Assembly: GCA_016196755.1 (NCBI GenBank) | Contig: JACPXC010000003.1 | Span: 1-51,099 of the forward strand | Source of the DNA: Elusimicrobiota bacterium | GTDB lineage: Bacteria > Elusimicrobiota > Elusimicrobia > UBA1565 | Reading direction: 5' to 3' | DNA length: 51,099 bases | Shown here: positions 18,998 to 26,785 of the stretch, one piece after another | Layout of the letters: the number at the start of each line of letters is the position of its first letter | Numbering within the stretch: position 1 is the stretch's first letter | Position numbers and translations under genes: made by a program | Notes under the pieces: generated by a model | Seen by the model: only the letters and a program-made list of their open reading frames with translations | The model's database searches: none | What the model was told of the DNA's origin: nothing

Positions 18998-19013
18998 TCC
19001 CTTTAATCGGTCA

Positions 19014-19032
19014 CTACTTTGCCGGACAAAGT
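19014..19032 (-). terminator. Hairpin after the AbiE-1 toxin gene
   Basis: TACTTTG (19014-19020) and CAAAGTA (19026-19032) are perfect 7-bp arms with a 5-nt loop, just beyond the AbiEii stop at 19039. No U-tract follows, so the terminator role is tentative. Confidence 0.35.
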
Positions 19033-19038
19033 ACGGAC

Positions 19039-19893
19039 CTATCCGTCGGTCTGTATCCCTTCGAAAAAATCAACCAGCACCGAGAAGGACTTCCCAATTT
19101 CCTCGGAGAGACCGCTCTGCCGAGCCAACTTGGCGAACGGTTCCTCCCAGGCGGGCGGCGGCGCCTCGAGCGCGGAGGGCACCGGTGTCTTGCGGCGCTC
19201 AAATGTGATTTTGATGGCTTCCGCCACGCGCGGCTTATCGAGCGCTCCTGTCTTGATGAGCAGATCCATGTCGACGAGGTCGCGGACGCGCGTATTAGGT
19301 GTCTTCCGCGGCACCGTATAGGCGTGCAGCTTCTCGGCGAAGTGCTGCTCCCGTGAGATCGTCGGAACCCTCGGCGCTGCGATTCCCGCGAACTTCAGCC
19401 AGTCGTGCCCCTCGATGACATCCAAAGGAGCCATGAGCACGTCGCCCGCCCCGATGTCGATGTGAAACTCCATGAACGTCCGATCGGCCATGCGCGCCTC
19501 GATGGGGAAGCGCGCGCCGCCAGCCTCCAAGTCCATCATGACCGGACCGACCACGAAGACGAAGAAGTCGCCCAAATCCACGGCCGCGGCTGCCTTGAGC
19601 GCGGCGTAGAGGGCTTCATGGAGCGTCTCCCCTTTTCCGAGAGTTTCGCGCAGGACCAAGTCGATATCCTTGGTCACGCGCGCCTCTTTCATCCGTAGCT
19701 CCAGCGCGTAGCCCCCCTTGAGTACCCAGGGGGCCTTATCGCTGGCAAAGAGTCTGGCCAGGAGCCTATCGAAGGACACCTCGCGGCGAAGGCGTTCGAT
19801 GGTGAAATTATCTCTTTCGGCGATCGACCCCAGCCGGGTCTCCAAAGCGCGGCGGAAATCCATCGCTGTCGCGTACTTCTTCGGTTCGGCCAT
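19039..19893 (-). CDS. AbiE-1 toxin: AbiEii nucleotidyltransferase
   Basis: 284 residues. The nucleotidyltransferase core is VLKGGYALELRM followed by TKDIDLVLRE, the GG/DxD pattern that binds metal and NTP in AbiEii toxins. The C-terminal part is helical. In type IV (AbiE) systems this enzyme blocks growth or phage spread, and its action is relieved by AbiEi. The ATG overlaps the AbiEi stop by one base (TGATG), giving coupled translation. The downstream 217 bp hold only a hairpin and the structured repeat element. No truncation is visible. Confidence 0.88.
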   Translation of the reverse strand: MAEPKKYATAMDFRRALETRLGSIAERDNFTIERLRREVSFDRLLARLFASDKAPWVLKGGYALELRMKEARVTKDIDLVLRETLGKGETLHEALYAALKAAAAVDLGDFFVFVVGPVMMDLEAGGARFPIEARMADRTFMEFHIDIGAGDVLMAPLDVIEGHDWLKFAGIAAPRVPTISREQHFAEKLHAYTVPRKTPNTRVRDLVDMDLLIKTGALDKPRVAEAIKITFERRKTPVPSALEAPPPAWEEPFAKLARQSGLSEEIGKSFSVLVDFFEGIQTDG

Positions 19894-20513
19894 CAGATTT
19901 CGCCCATGAACTCGATGATCTTCTTCTTTACGTCATCGGGTATCCTGGTGGCCGCCGCGACTTCCGAGCGTATGATGAGGCCTCGCTGGCGCGCCTCTCG
20001 CGCTGCTTGCCGCAGGAAGGTCTCCTCGATATCGTTCGCCGCGATCAGGTCGGCGATTGCCTTCAGCGGCCGCGTCAGCCGGAATCCCGGCCTCCGCTCG
20101 ATATCGTCCTCATGGAGCGTTCCACGATGAAGTACGAGCACGCCGGGGGTGGGCGCGTTCCTGCGGAAATCGGGAGGCACGGTCATGTGCAGTTTGGGAG
20201 GATTGAGGTCCGATAGGTCGTGGACGCTCAGGGCCGTCTCATGGGAATAGATACCCTGGGGCTTGTCCGTCCGGTCCCGGGACCAGAGCGACCAGGTGAT
20301 CATGTCCGGATATCGCACGATAGGGAATGTCGCCAGGCGATAGACGCCGCGGCACTCTCGAATCCAACTGCCGGAGCGCACGTGGTAGTGGTGGTTCTTC
20401 TTATCGAAGCCGGCGCTTTCCGCCTGCTTGGCCGTGAAGTACCCATCTTGCCCCTCAGCGAAATCGAAAAAGAGGCGCTGGGAAGACTCTCTGTGGAGAT
20501 GGTGGGTTGCCAT
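19893..20513 (-). CDS. AbiE-1 antitoxin: AbiEi family
   Basis: 206 residues from ATG 20513. The N-terminal ~80 residues form a winged helix (FTAKQAESAGFDKKNHHYHVRSG then ECRGVYRLA), followed by the AbiEi C-terminal domain with YSHETALSVHDLSDLNPPKLHMTVP. Known AbiEi proteins neutralise AbiEii and repress their own promoter by binding two inverted repeats. Two such repeats are present directly upstream. A TTG two codons earlier is possible, but the ATG is preferred. The pair lies between lptD and the J-domain gene. Confidence 0.88.
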   Translation of the reverse strand: MATHHLHRESSQRLFFDFAEGQDGYFTAKQAESAGFDKKNHHYHVRSGSWIRECRGVYRLATFPIVRYPDMITWSLWSRDRTDKPQGIYSHETALSVHDLSDLNPPKLHMTVPPDFRRNAPTPGVLVLHRGTLHEDDIERRPGFRLTRPLKAIADLIAANDIEETFLRQAAREARQRGLIIRSEVAAATRIPDDVKKKIIEFMGEI

Positions 20514-20515
20514 AC

Positions 20516-20544
20516 ACAAATACCGTAGTTTCTACGGCTATTAT
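20516..20544. promoter_or_regulatory. AbiE-1 operator 1
   Basis: ACAAATACCGTA, a 5-nt spacer, then TACGGCTATTAT: an imperfect version of operator 2, starting 3 nt from the abiEi start codon. Its position would block transcription or translation start. Confidence 0.7.
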
Positions 20545-20586
20545 GCATCACAAACGCGATTAAATCAAGGGCCCAGCTCCACAAGA

Positions 20587-20615
20587 ACAAATACCGTACT
20601 TATTACGGTATTTGT
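20587..20615. promoter_or_regulatory. AbiE-1 operator 2
   Basis: A perfect 12-bp inverted repeat, ACAAATACCGTA and TACGGTATTTGT, with spacer CTTAT. It lies 71 bp from operator 1 and 5 bp beyond the lptD stop, so it could also act as a hairpin at the lptD 3' end. Confidence 0.75.
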
Positions 20616-20619
20616 GTTA

Positions 20620-22722
20620 CTACTCCTGATCGTCCGACTGGTTCTTCCCCCGCCAGGGGAACCACTCCTTCTCCCAGTCCTTGCGTTCCACCCGCCGCTC
20701 CGGCAGCCGCCCGGTCTTGAGGTCTATCCGGAACAGGAACTCCTTGACCCCGCCCGGCCGGAAGCGGATCAGCGTCCGGGTATGGAAGTCGTGGAAGTCC
20801 CGCGTGATGGCCAGCTCCTTCTCGAAGAGCTGATACCCGCGCAGGTCGAACCCGCCCGGCGTGCGCACCTGCTGGCGCAGAGCCCCGGACGCCCCCCACT
20901 TCGACCCCTTGGGGACCCAGCCCCCCTCGGTGCCGATGAAGTACATGTCCGCCCGGTCCAGGGTATGCGAGAACCCGGCCGCCGCGAACGTGCCGTCCCG
21001 CTCCCCCCAGTCGCCCTGGAACAGGATGGCGCGGTTGCCGCGCGCCAACTGATAGTCGTTGCGCAAGGAGAGCTGGACGCCGCGCGGCGCGAAATAGGTG
21101 AGGTCGGTCGTAAACGGCTGGACGCGGTCGCGGAAGCCCAGGGCGTTGACCCGCGAGGGGCGGTAGTCATAGCCCGAGCCGATGCGGACCAGCCAGCGGC
21201 GGTCGGGGCGGATGGCGTCGGTGACGCTCAGGAGGCTGCGCTCGACGCCGTAGTCGGGCGCGCCGACGTCGTGGCGCATCGTGTCGGACTTGAGGCGGCC
21301 GGTGTAGCCGTAGTTCAAGTCCCAGGCGCCGACCTTGCTGTCGAGGCGCAGGTTGGTGCCCAGGTCGTAGAAGCCGGTGTAGACGTCCTGGAGGACGTTG
21401 GAGGAGGCGTGGGTGGTCAGGGCCTCGCGGCGGTCCTCGTAGACCTCGCGGAAGCCCGCGCTCGGGGTGAAGCTCATCCCGCGGCGCAGGAGCAGGGACT
21501 TGGTGGCGTTGACGCCGGCGCCCGCCGAGTGCTGCTGGAAGCCGCGATTGCGGTCGTAGTTGTTGTCGACGAAGGAACTCAACGTGAAGAGGACGGGCAC
21601 CTTCTTGATGCTCAGCGGCGAGGTCTGCCAGTCGAGCCGCGGCGAGCTCTCGGTGAAGCGCGCGAAGCGCCCGCCGGGGGCGGCGGCGTCGTTTCGCGAA
21701 TAAGAGATGCGCGTGGTGCTAAACGAGGTGTTGCGCACGACGGCCGCCGAGTTGACGAGCTCGGGGGTGACCCGGAAGGCGTTGGAGCGCAGGTAGTTGT
21801 TGTTGACCTCGGGGTCGGACTGGGCCTGGAGGCGGCCCTGGAAGGCGTAGCTCGAGCTAAAGGCGTGGTACTGCGACCCGAGCACGGTCCAGCGGTCCCG
21901 GCCGGTCTCGTCCTCGCCGACGTGGTAGCCGTAGAGCGCGCCGCGCGACTCGGAGGAGGGGTGGTACTCGAGCTCGGAGCCCAGGCCCAGGCCCTGCTCG
22001 GTGTAGCCGTCGACGAAGATCTTTCCGTAGAGGGCGGGATTGACGTTGAAGAGGGTGTTCGAGCGCAAAGAGCCGCCGTTTCGCTTGTCGTAGCCGGGGA
22101 TGACGCGGGTCCTCAAGAGGCGCTTCTTCTTGAGCGACTTCCACAGGAAGGGGGTGTAGAAGACGGGGACGGAGCCCACGTAGAAGCGCACGTTGTAGGC
22201 GGTGAGGTGCTTGCGCGGGGTGACGTGGAGGCTGGTGGACTTGAAGTGATAGTGGGGCGGGAAGCCGTCGCAGCTGGTGAACAACGCCGAGCGGAAATGG
22301 CCCTTGCCGTCGTTGTCGAGCGAGCCCTTGCGGCCCCAGACCTTCCACGGCGGGTACTCGGCGTGGACGTCGCCGACCCAGCCCGAGCGGTCGGCCAGGT
22401 CGAACTCGCCGTGGTCGCCGCGCAGCACGGTGAGCCCGTCGTCGACCTCGAAGCCTCTCTTGGCCTTGGCCTTGCGGGTCTCCATGTCGACCCGGACCTC
22501 CTCGCCGCGCAGGGTCCAGGTGGAGCCTTTGAGGATGACCCCGCCCTTGAGCAGCATCTGGGCGTCGGCGCCGGTGGTGCTGCCCTCGTACTCGAAGTAG
22601 TCGGCCTCGTAGAGGACGGGGTCGGCGACCGGGGGCTCGGGCAGGGCGAAGTCTTTGACCGAGGCGGTCGACTTCGCCTGTGCCGACGCGCTCAGGAGTA
22701 CGACGAGGAGCCAGCTACGCAT
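20620..22722 (-). CDS. lptD: LPS-assembly outer-membrane protein LptD
   Basis: 700 residues from ATG 22722 (a TTG one codon earlier is less likely). A signal peptide ends near Ala-Lys at 16. Residues about 45-200 are the LptA-like beta-jellyroll (MLLKGGVILKG, LRGEEVRVD, GDHGEFDLAD). The rest is a large beta-barrel with many alternating strands; VGSVPVFYTPFLW is a typical LptD signature. It inserts lipopolysaccharide into the outer leaflet with LptE. This strongly implies an LPS-containing outer membrane. The start overlaps the ROK-kinase stop by 8 nt, so it is co-translated with it. Confidence 0.9.
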   Translation of the reverse strand: MRSWLLVVLLSASAQAKSTASVKDFALPEPPVADPVLYEADYFEYEGSTTGADAQMLLKGGVILKGSTWTLRGEEVRVDMETRKAKAKRGFEVDDGLTVLRGDHGEFDLADRSGWVGDVHAEYPPWKVWGRKGSLDNDGKGHFRSALFTSCDGFPPHYHFKSTSLHVTPRKHLTAYNVRFYVGSVPVFYTPFLWKSLKKKRLLRTRVIPGYDKRNGGSLRSNTLFNVNPALYGKIFVDGYTEQGLGLGSELEYHPSSESRGALYGYHVGEDETGRDRWTVLGSQYHAFSSSYAFQGRLQAQSDPEVNNNYLRSNAFRVTPELVNSAAVVRNTSFSTTRISYSRNDAAAPGGRFARFTESSPRLDWQTSPLSIKKVPVLFTLSSFVDNNYDRNRGFQQHSAGAGVNATKSLLLRRGMSFTPSAGFREVYEDRREALTTHASSNVLQDVYTGFYDLGTNLRLDSKVGAWDLNYGYTGRLKSDTMRHDVGAPDYGVERSLLSVTDAIRPDRRWLVRIGSGYDYRPSRVNALGFRDRVQPFTTDLTYFAPRGVQLSLRNDYQLARGNRAILFQGDWGERDGTFAAAGFSHTLDRADMYFIGTEGGWVPKGSKWGASGALRQQVRTPGGFDLRGYQLFEKELAITRDFHDFHTRTLIRFRPGGVKEFLFRIDLKTGRLPERRVERKDWEKEWFPWRGKNQSDDQE

Positions 22723-23650
22723 CAAGGGCGTAGACGGCGGCGCCGACCGAGCCTAGGTCGGGGCGTTTGGCGATGAGGAGCTTCAGATGCCCGAACGGGC
22801 CGCGGAAGCTCTCGGCGTCGGCGGTCGCCTTCACGGTGTCCATGTAGAGGGCCCCGGCGCGCGAAAGGCCGCCGGCGAAGACGATGGCGTCGGGGTTGAA
22901 GGTGTAGACGAGGTTGACGACGCCGAGGCCGAGGGCCCGGCCGACCCGCCGCCAGGCCTCCTTGGCCAGGTTATCTCCGGCGTTGGCGGCGTCGGCGACG
23001 TCCTTGGGGGTGAAGTCCTTGTTCCTAAGTCGACTCGTCGACTTCTTCTCGGCCAGGAGCTCGCCGACGGTCCGCCGCAGGCCGTAGGTGCCGGCATGGG
23101 CCTCGAGACAGCCATGGGCGCCGCAGTTGCAGGGATAGCCGTTGGGATAGATCCGCATGTGCCCGAATTCGGCCGCGGTGCCGGTGGCGCCGGTCAGGAG
23201 CTTGCCGTCTAGGACGGCCCCGCCGCCGACGCCGGTGCCCATGGTCAAGACGAGGACCTTGGGGAGCTTCCGTTTGAGTTCGACGGCGTAGGCGCCCCAG
23301 GCGGCCATGTTGGCGTCGTTATGGAGCGAGACGGGCCGCTTCAATCCGTTCTGGAGGGCCTTTCGCAACGGGAAGCCCTCGTAGCTCTCGAGATTGGGCG
23401 AGCGGCGCAGGACTCCTCGTTGTACGTCGACGTCCCCGGCTACGGCCACGCACAAGCCGGGCGAACGGCCGCCGAGCCGCTTTTCTATGCGCTCGACGAG
23501 CTCCGCGGTGGACGCTACGAAGGCCTTGGGGCCGAGGTCGGGGCGGGTGGGCGTGGAGAGCGAGCACAACACCTTCCCTTCCGGCGTGGCCGCGGTGGCC
23601 TTGAGGAAGGTCCCCCCGGCGTCGACGCCGATGCCGTACCGGTTCTTCAT
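22715..23650 (-). CDS. ROK-family sugar kinase
   Basis: 311 residues from ATG 23650. The phosphate-binding loop is GVDAGGTFLKA, the catalytic Asp lies in HNDANMAAWG, and the ROK zinc site CNCGAHGCLE is intact. It should phosphorylate a hexose, probably glucose or an N-acetylhexosamine, with ATP. The open frame extends upstream inside hipA, but the ATG that overlaps the hipA stop (ATGA) gives the family length. It is wedged between hipA and lptD with both junctions overlapping, so all may share one transcript. Confidence 0.88.
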   Translation of the reverse strand: MKNRYGIGVDAGGTFLKATAATPEGKVLCSLSTPTRPDLGPKAFVASTAELVERIEKRLGGRSPGLCVAVAGDVDVQRGVLRRSPNLESYEGFPLRKALQNGLKRPVSLHNDANMAAWGAYAVELKRKLPKVLVLTMGTGVGGGAVLDGKLLTGATGTAAEFGHMRIYPNGYPCNCGAHGCLEAHAGTYGLRRTVGELLAEKKSTSRLRNKDFTPKDVADAANAGDNLAKEAWRRVGRALGLGVVNLVYTFNPDAIVFAGGLSRAGALYMDTVKATADAESFRGPFGHLKLLIAKRPDLGSVGAAVYALDA

Positions 23651-24894
23651 GACTTGAGGACCTCGAGCAGCTTCTTGGACATGACGGAGACGCTCCTGGC
23701 GATCTTGCTTATGGTCTCTTCCGCGCCGTGCGCCTTGACGAACCCGGCCGCGGCATTCTCGGCCGCCGCCGGAGCGGATTCGCCCAACTCCCGGCAGGCG
23801 TCGATGACGGCCTTCGCGCCGACGCCGGCCTCCTCGGCGAGCTTTTCCCAATGCTCCTTATGGACCCACTCCGACCGGTATTGCCCGCCGACCCGCATGG
23901 CGAACTTCGGGGAAAGCCGTCCGTAGACGCGCGTCGAGAGCAGGTCGTAGAGCGGCGTCAGGCGATAGTTCCCGCGCTCGATGAGCATGGAAAGGTTCTT
24001 GGCGTGCGCGTCGCAGTTGCCGATGAGGTTGTTGAAGATGACCCAGCGCAGCATGACCATCTTGTCGAGGGCGGGCTGCGTGCTGTGATCGCCGACCAAG
24101 CCGAAGCAGGCTCTCAGTCCGGGCCCGCCGTCGGCTTCGTACTTCTTCCCGTAGGGATAGCCCAGAGCCTGGAGGAAGTCCTCTTGATGGAGCCGCTCGA
24201 GACCGCCGTCTTCGCCCCGGCGGCGGTCATAGCGCTCGATCAGATAGAACGGATGCTTGCCGCCGATGACGGTGGAGGCCGGCGCGGGCAAGCCCAGGCC
24301 GCGCGCCAGCTCCATGCAGAACGCCTCGTTCTCGACGACGTCCGCCAGGTCCGGGATCGCCGGCTTGACGATGTGCGAGCTGAGCTTGGCGCCGCGCGGC
24401 AGGTAGAACTTCCCGTCCTCGTAATAGACGGGGATCTTCTGCTGGGCGCCCGCCAAGGACAGCCGCAGGTCTTCGCTGGCCAGCAGCAGGGGGTTGCGGG
24501 GCATCTCCGAGATCATCCGGTCGAGCTCTTCGCGCGCCAGCGGCGCGTAGTCGCCGGACTCCTCCGCCGTCCGGCCCTCCGGCAGGATGGACAAAGCGCC
24601 CGCGCATTCGCCGCCTAGCGCCTCGAGCAGCTTGAAGTCGTTGGACTCGGAGATCCCCAGCTTGCCGGTGATCAGCCGTCTGGTCGGTCCTTCCGGAAGG
24701 AGGTTCCCGAAGAACACGCGGCAGACCGCCTCGTCGAAGGGCTCCGGCCTCAGAGGCATGCGGATGGAGATCGCCATGGCCTCCGGGTCGCCGAGCCAGC
24801 CGGGGTCATAGCGGAACTCGAAGCGCCCTCCGTCGTCCTCGCGCAGGCGCCCGGCCAGCCGCGCGCCCCAGTAGACGTCGAGGACGCCGCTCAT
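23647..24894 (-). CDS. hipA: HipA-type serine/threonine kinase toxin (HipBA module)
   Basis: 415 residues, full length with N-terminal subdomain (about 1-105), core and C-terminal helices. Ser146 in LSLAGAQQK corresponds to the autophosphorylated Ser of the P-loop. The catalytic loop is IGNCDAHAKN with Asp295, and the metal-binding Asp follows in TPLYDLLS. Known HipA phosphorylates glutamyl-tRNA synthetase and causes growth arrest. The ATG overlaps the hipB stop by 4 nt. Its own stop overlaps the start of a ROK kinase by 4 nt, which is unusual for a mobile toxin module. Confidence 0.92.
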   Translation of the reverse strand: MSGVLDVYWGARLAGRLREDDGGRFEFRYDPGWLGDPEAMAISIRMPLRPEPFDEAVCRVFFGNLLPEGPTRRLITGKLGISESNDFKLLEALGGECAGALSILPEGRTAEESGDYAPLAREELDRMISEMPRNPLLLASEDLRLSLAGAQQKIPVYYEDGKFYLPRGAKLSSHIVKPAIPDLADVVENEAFCMELARGLGLPAPASTVIGGKHPFYLIERYDRRRGEDGGLERLHQEDFLQALGYPYGKKYEADGGPGLRACFGLVGDHSTQPALDKMVMLRWVIFNNLIGNCDAHAKNLSMLIERGNYRLTPLYDLLSTRVYGRLSPKFAMRVGGQYRSEWVHKEHWEKLAEEAGVGAKAVIDACRELGESAPAAAENAAAGFVKAHGAEETISKIARSVSVMSKKLLEVLKS

Positions 24895-25112
24895 TCGCCG
24901 AACTCCTTGCGCTTGATGAGGACGCTCAAGCCGAAGCCGTGCAGGACTTTCATGACCTTGCCGAGGTGGAGCGTGGGCTTGCCGTTCTCGAGCTCGGAGA
25001 GAAAGCGCGTTCCGACCCCGCAGAGGGCCGCGGCCTGCGCCTGCTTGAGGCCGGCATCCTTGCGCGCCTGTCGGACGATGCGGCCGATGTCCTCGGAGCT
25101 CTTTGCCGGCAT
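24891..25112 (-). CDS. hipB: HipB antitoxin, HTH repressor (HipBA module)
   Basis: 73 residues from ATG 25112. A Cro/C1-type helix-turn-helix fills about 10-62 (LKQAQAAALCGVGTRFLSELENGKPTLHL). It should bind HipA and repress the operon. The longer open frame upstream (to 25268) overlaps the operators and lacks conserved residues, so it is rejected. Three operators of the type TTCCCGNNCGGGAA lie upstream at 50-bp intervals. Confidence 0.88.
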   Translation of the reverse strand: MPAKSSEDIGRIVRQARKDAGLKQAQAAALCGVGTRFLSELENGKPTLHLGKVMKVLHGFGLSVLIKRKEFGE

Positions 25113-25132
25113 GTTCGAGGTGGTCAGATTAA

Positions 25133-25150
25133 TATTCCCGTTCGGGATTA
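25133..25150. promoter_or_regulatory. HipBA operator 1
   Basis: TATTCCCG-TT-CGGGATTA, with one mismatch between arms. It lies 20 bp upstream of the hipB start codon. Confidence 0.75.
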
Positions 25151-25182
25151 TTCCACGACATTGTTGACTGATTGGCACATAT

Positions 25183-25209
25183 TGTTCCCGAACGGGAATA
25201 TTATACCCG
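25183..25209. promoter_or_regulatory. HipBA operator 2 abutting a HipBST-type half-site
   Basis: TGTTCCCG-AA-CGGGAATA at 25183-25200, exactly 50 bp from operator 1. It is followed at once by TATACCCG at 25202-25209, the half-site used in front of hipBST. The stop codon of hipT lies inside this composite site. Confidence 0.7.
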
Positions 25210-26157
25210 GGCGAGACCGTTCTCGCAATGGATATTCCCGACCGGGAAAAGCCTCCTGAAGCGCTCACCCAACACGTCCTCGAACTCCTGGCGCATGGAC
25301 GGATCGAGCTCGGAGTAGATGGCGAGCTCCCGGAGCTTCTCTTGGGCGCCCTTCATCTTTGCGAAGCTGTTGGCCGCGGCCCTTGGGTCGAGCTTGAGGT
25401 TTTTAGCCAGGCCTTCAAAGTCGGCGCGCTGGAGCTTGTCGCCCTTGCCGTTGATGGTCAGCGCCGTGTCGCTCTCCCGCTTGATGTAGACCTTCGACGA
25501 GACGAAGTCGTACACCGGCGCCAACGCGGCCTTCTTGCCGCGGATCAGGAAGGCCCAGTTCTTCAGATGCATATCGCCGTTGCCGATGAGAAAGCACAGC
25601 AAGACGCGCTCGAAGAAGTCGATCGTGTCCAAGCCGACGTTCTCCGCGTGGGCGCGGATGGCCTTGCCGACGGACTCGAGCGAGCCCTTGTACTTATCCT
25701 CGGCTCCGAGGACCTGGAACATGGTCTCGCTCTGGATCTTGCCGCCGTCATCGGCGCGGTCGAAACGCTTGACGATGTAGCAGAGCCTGCCGTCCGCCAT
25801 GGGGAAGAGCCCGTGCGGCGGGACGTTCATGGCTAGGGCGTCGGCCATGCCCATGCAGGCGTTCTCCATCGCCGGGAGGCCGGGATATTCGTTGGGCTCG
25901 GGCTTGAGGATGTGCGTGCTGCCGGCCGGGGAGAACTCGACCTCGCCTGAATCCTCGTTGAGCCGGACCAGCGCCTTCGCTTGGACGCCGGAGATCGACA
26001 TGTGCTCGGCCGACGTGGTGACCTTGTCCGGGAGGTCCTTGGCGGCAAACGGGATCCTGGGTGCGGCGGCCTTCCCCCAGAGCGCCTTCAGGCACCTGGC
26101 GTGGTAGCGCCCGTCCTCCGACACCGGCTGCTGGCAGCAGAGGCATCTAGCCGCCAT
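25201..26157 (-). CDS. hipT: HipT kinase toxin (HipBST tripartite module)
   Basis: 318 residues. It lacks the HipA N-terminal subdomain, which is supplied by the separate upstream gene, as in HipBST systems. The N-terminus has a Cys cluster (CLCC and a later HARC) like other stand-alone HipA cores. The Ser-Ile-Ser motif at about 54-56 (MSISGVQAK) is the known autophosphorylation site of HipT. The catalytic loop is IGNGDMHLKN with Asp195, and PVYDFVS carries the metal Asp217. E. coli HipT phosphorylates tryptophanyl-tRNA synthetase; the target here is unproven. Its start overlaps hipS by 11 nt, and its 3' end carries two HipBA-type operators. Confidence 0.88.
   Translation of the reverse strand: MAARCLCCQQPVSEDGRYHARCLKALWGKAAAPRIPFAAKDLPDKVTTSAEHMSISGVQAKALVRLNEDSGEVEFSPAGSTHILKPEPNEYPGLPAMENACMGMADALAMNVPPHGLFPMADGRLCYIVKRFDRADDGGKIQSETMFQVLGAEDKYKGSLESVGKAIRAHAENVGLDTIDFFERVLLCFLIGNGDMHLKNWAFLIRGKKAALAPVYDFVSSKVYIKRESDTALTINGKGDKLQRADFEGLAKNLKLDPRAAANSFAKMKGAQEKLRELAIYSELDPSMRQEFEDVLGERFRRLFPVGNIHCENGLARV
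25233..25250. promoter_or_regulatory. HipBA operator 3, inside the hipT 3' end
   Basis: TATTCCCG-AC-CGGGAAAA, exactly 50 bp from operator 2. It is within the coding sequence of hipT, about 120 bp before the hipB start. Confidence 0.65.
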
Positions 26158-26479
26158 GGGTCTCCCGCGGGCGGACGCTGACGGCGCCGATCGGCTCCTT
26201 GCCGGTGTGCAGCAGCAGGCGGAACTTGTCGGCCTTATCGATCTTCGCGGAGGCGCAGGTCAGCTCGAGGAGCCACCCTTCCGGCAGCAGCCCGTCGAAG
26301 AACGGGAACAGGGTCGGGGAGCGATAGGGGGTCTCCGTCAGAGGCATGGCGAGGCTGATCGGCAGGGCCTGCGGGTCGCGCAGATACTCGGGCTTGTAGG
26401 CGAACTCGAAGCCCCCCGGCTTCTTGATGAGCTCGCCGGCCTCCCTGTCTCCGTAAAGGACGATGGCGCGCTCTTCCAT
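26147..26479 (-). CDS. hipS: HipS antitoxin (HipA N-terminal-domain protein)
   Basis: 110 residues from ATG 26479. The sequence corresponds to the N-terminal subdomain of HipA: VLYGDREAGEL, SLAMPLTE and FFDGLLPEGW. In the known HipBST module HipS, not HipB, neutralises the kinase. The start overlaps the hipB stop by one base (TGATG) and the end overlaps hipT by 11 nt, so all three are co-translated. The longer open frame to 26518 lies inside hipB and is rejected. Confidence 0.88.
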   Translation of the reverse strand: MEERAIVLYGDREAGELIKKPGGFEFAYKPEYLRDPQALPISLAMPLTETPYRSPTLFPFFDGLLPEGWLLELTCASAKIDKADKFRLLLHTGKEPIGAVSVRPRETHGG

Positions 26480-26691
26480 CAGGCGTCCTCGCGCGGCAGG
26501 TCGATCGGCCCGAGGCATTTCCCGAACAGGAAGAGGACCTTGTTGACGGTATCGGTGCGCAGAGAGGCCTTGCCTTGCTCGAGGTCGCGGATGAAGCGCA
26601 GGCCGACCCCGGCCTTTTCGGCGAGGCGAGGTTGGGTGAGGCCGGCGCTCTTGCGTCTGTTTTTGACGAAGGCGGCAAGGGGTTTGTTCAT
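26479..26691 (-). CDS. hipB: HipB, HTH regulator of the HipBST module
   Basis: 70 residues with a helix-turn-helix at about 15-60 (LTQPRLAEKAGVGLRFIRDLEQGKASL). It is the first gene of hipBST. In such systems HipB represses the operon and augments neutralisation. A strong promoter overlapped by ATACCCGAT-type sites lies upstream. It is a distant homologue of the other HipB 1.6 kb downstream, and the deduced half-sites differ at only one base. Confidence 0.88.
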   Translation of the reverse strand: MNKPLAAFVKNRRKSAGLTQPRLAEKAGVGLRFIRDLEQGKASLRTDTVNKVLFLFGKCLGPIDLPREDA

Positions 26692-26698
26692 GGCTACC

Positions 26699-26776
26699 CT
26701 ATCGGGTATAAGTATTAGAAATTATACCCGATGAGGCACTATATTTCAATTGGGATAGAAAAATCATACCCGATAG
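26699..26776 (-). promoter_or_regulatory. hipBST promoter and operators
   Basis: On the minus strand TTGAAA (26749-26744), a 17-bp spacer and TATAAT (26726-26721) make a near-consensus promoter. Operator arms ATCGGGTATAA (26701-26711) and TTATACCCGAT (26722-26732) are a perfect 11-bp inverted repeat covering the -10. A third half-site, ATACCCGATAG at 26766-26776, lies upstream of the -35. Confidence 0.8.
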
Positions 26777-26785
26777 AGCCTGTTT

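Noticed and set aside
20428-22776. 782-codon open frame opposite lptD
   Set aside because: Antisense frame with the low-complexity Gly/Val/Ala-rich composition typical of high-GC shadows; lptD on the other strand has a signal peptide and family motifs.
25133-25250. CRISPR-like array (three equally spaced short repeats)
   Set aside because: Units are 14-18-bp palindromes with 50-bp period inside a promoter and a gene end, with no cas genes; they fit operators.
25113-25268. N-terminal extension of HipB to 25268
   Set aside because: It overlaps all operators and has no HTH similarity; ATG 25112 gives the usual antitoxin length.
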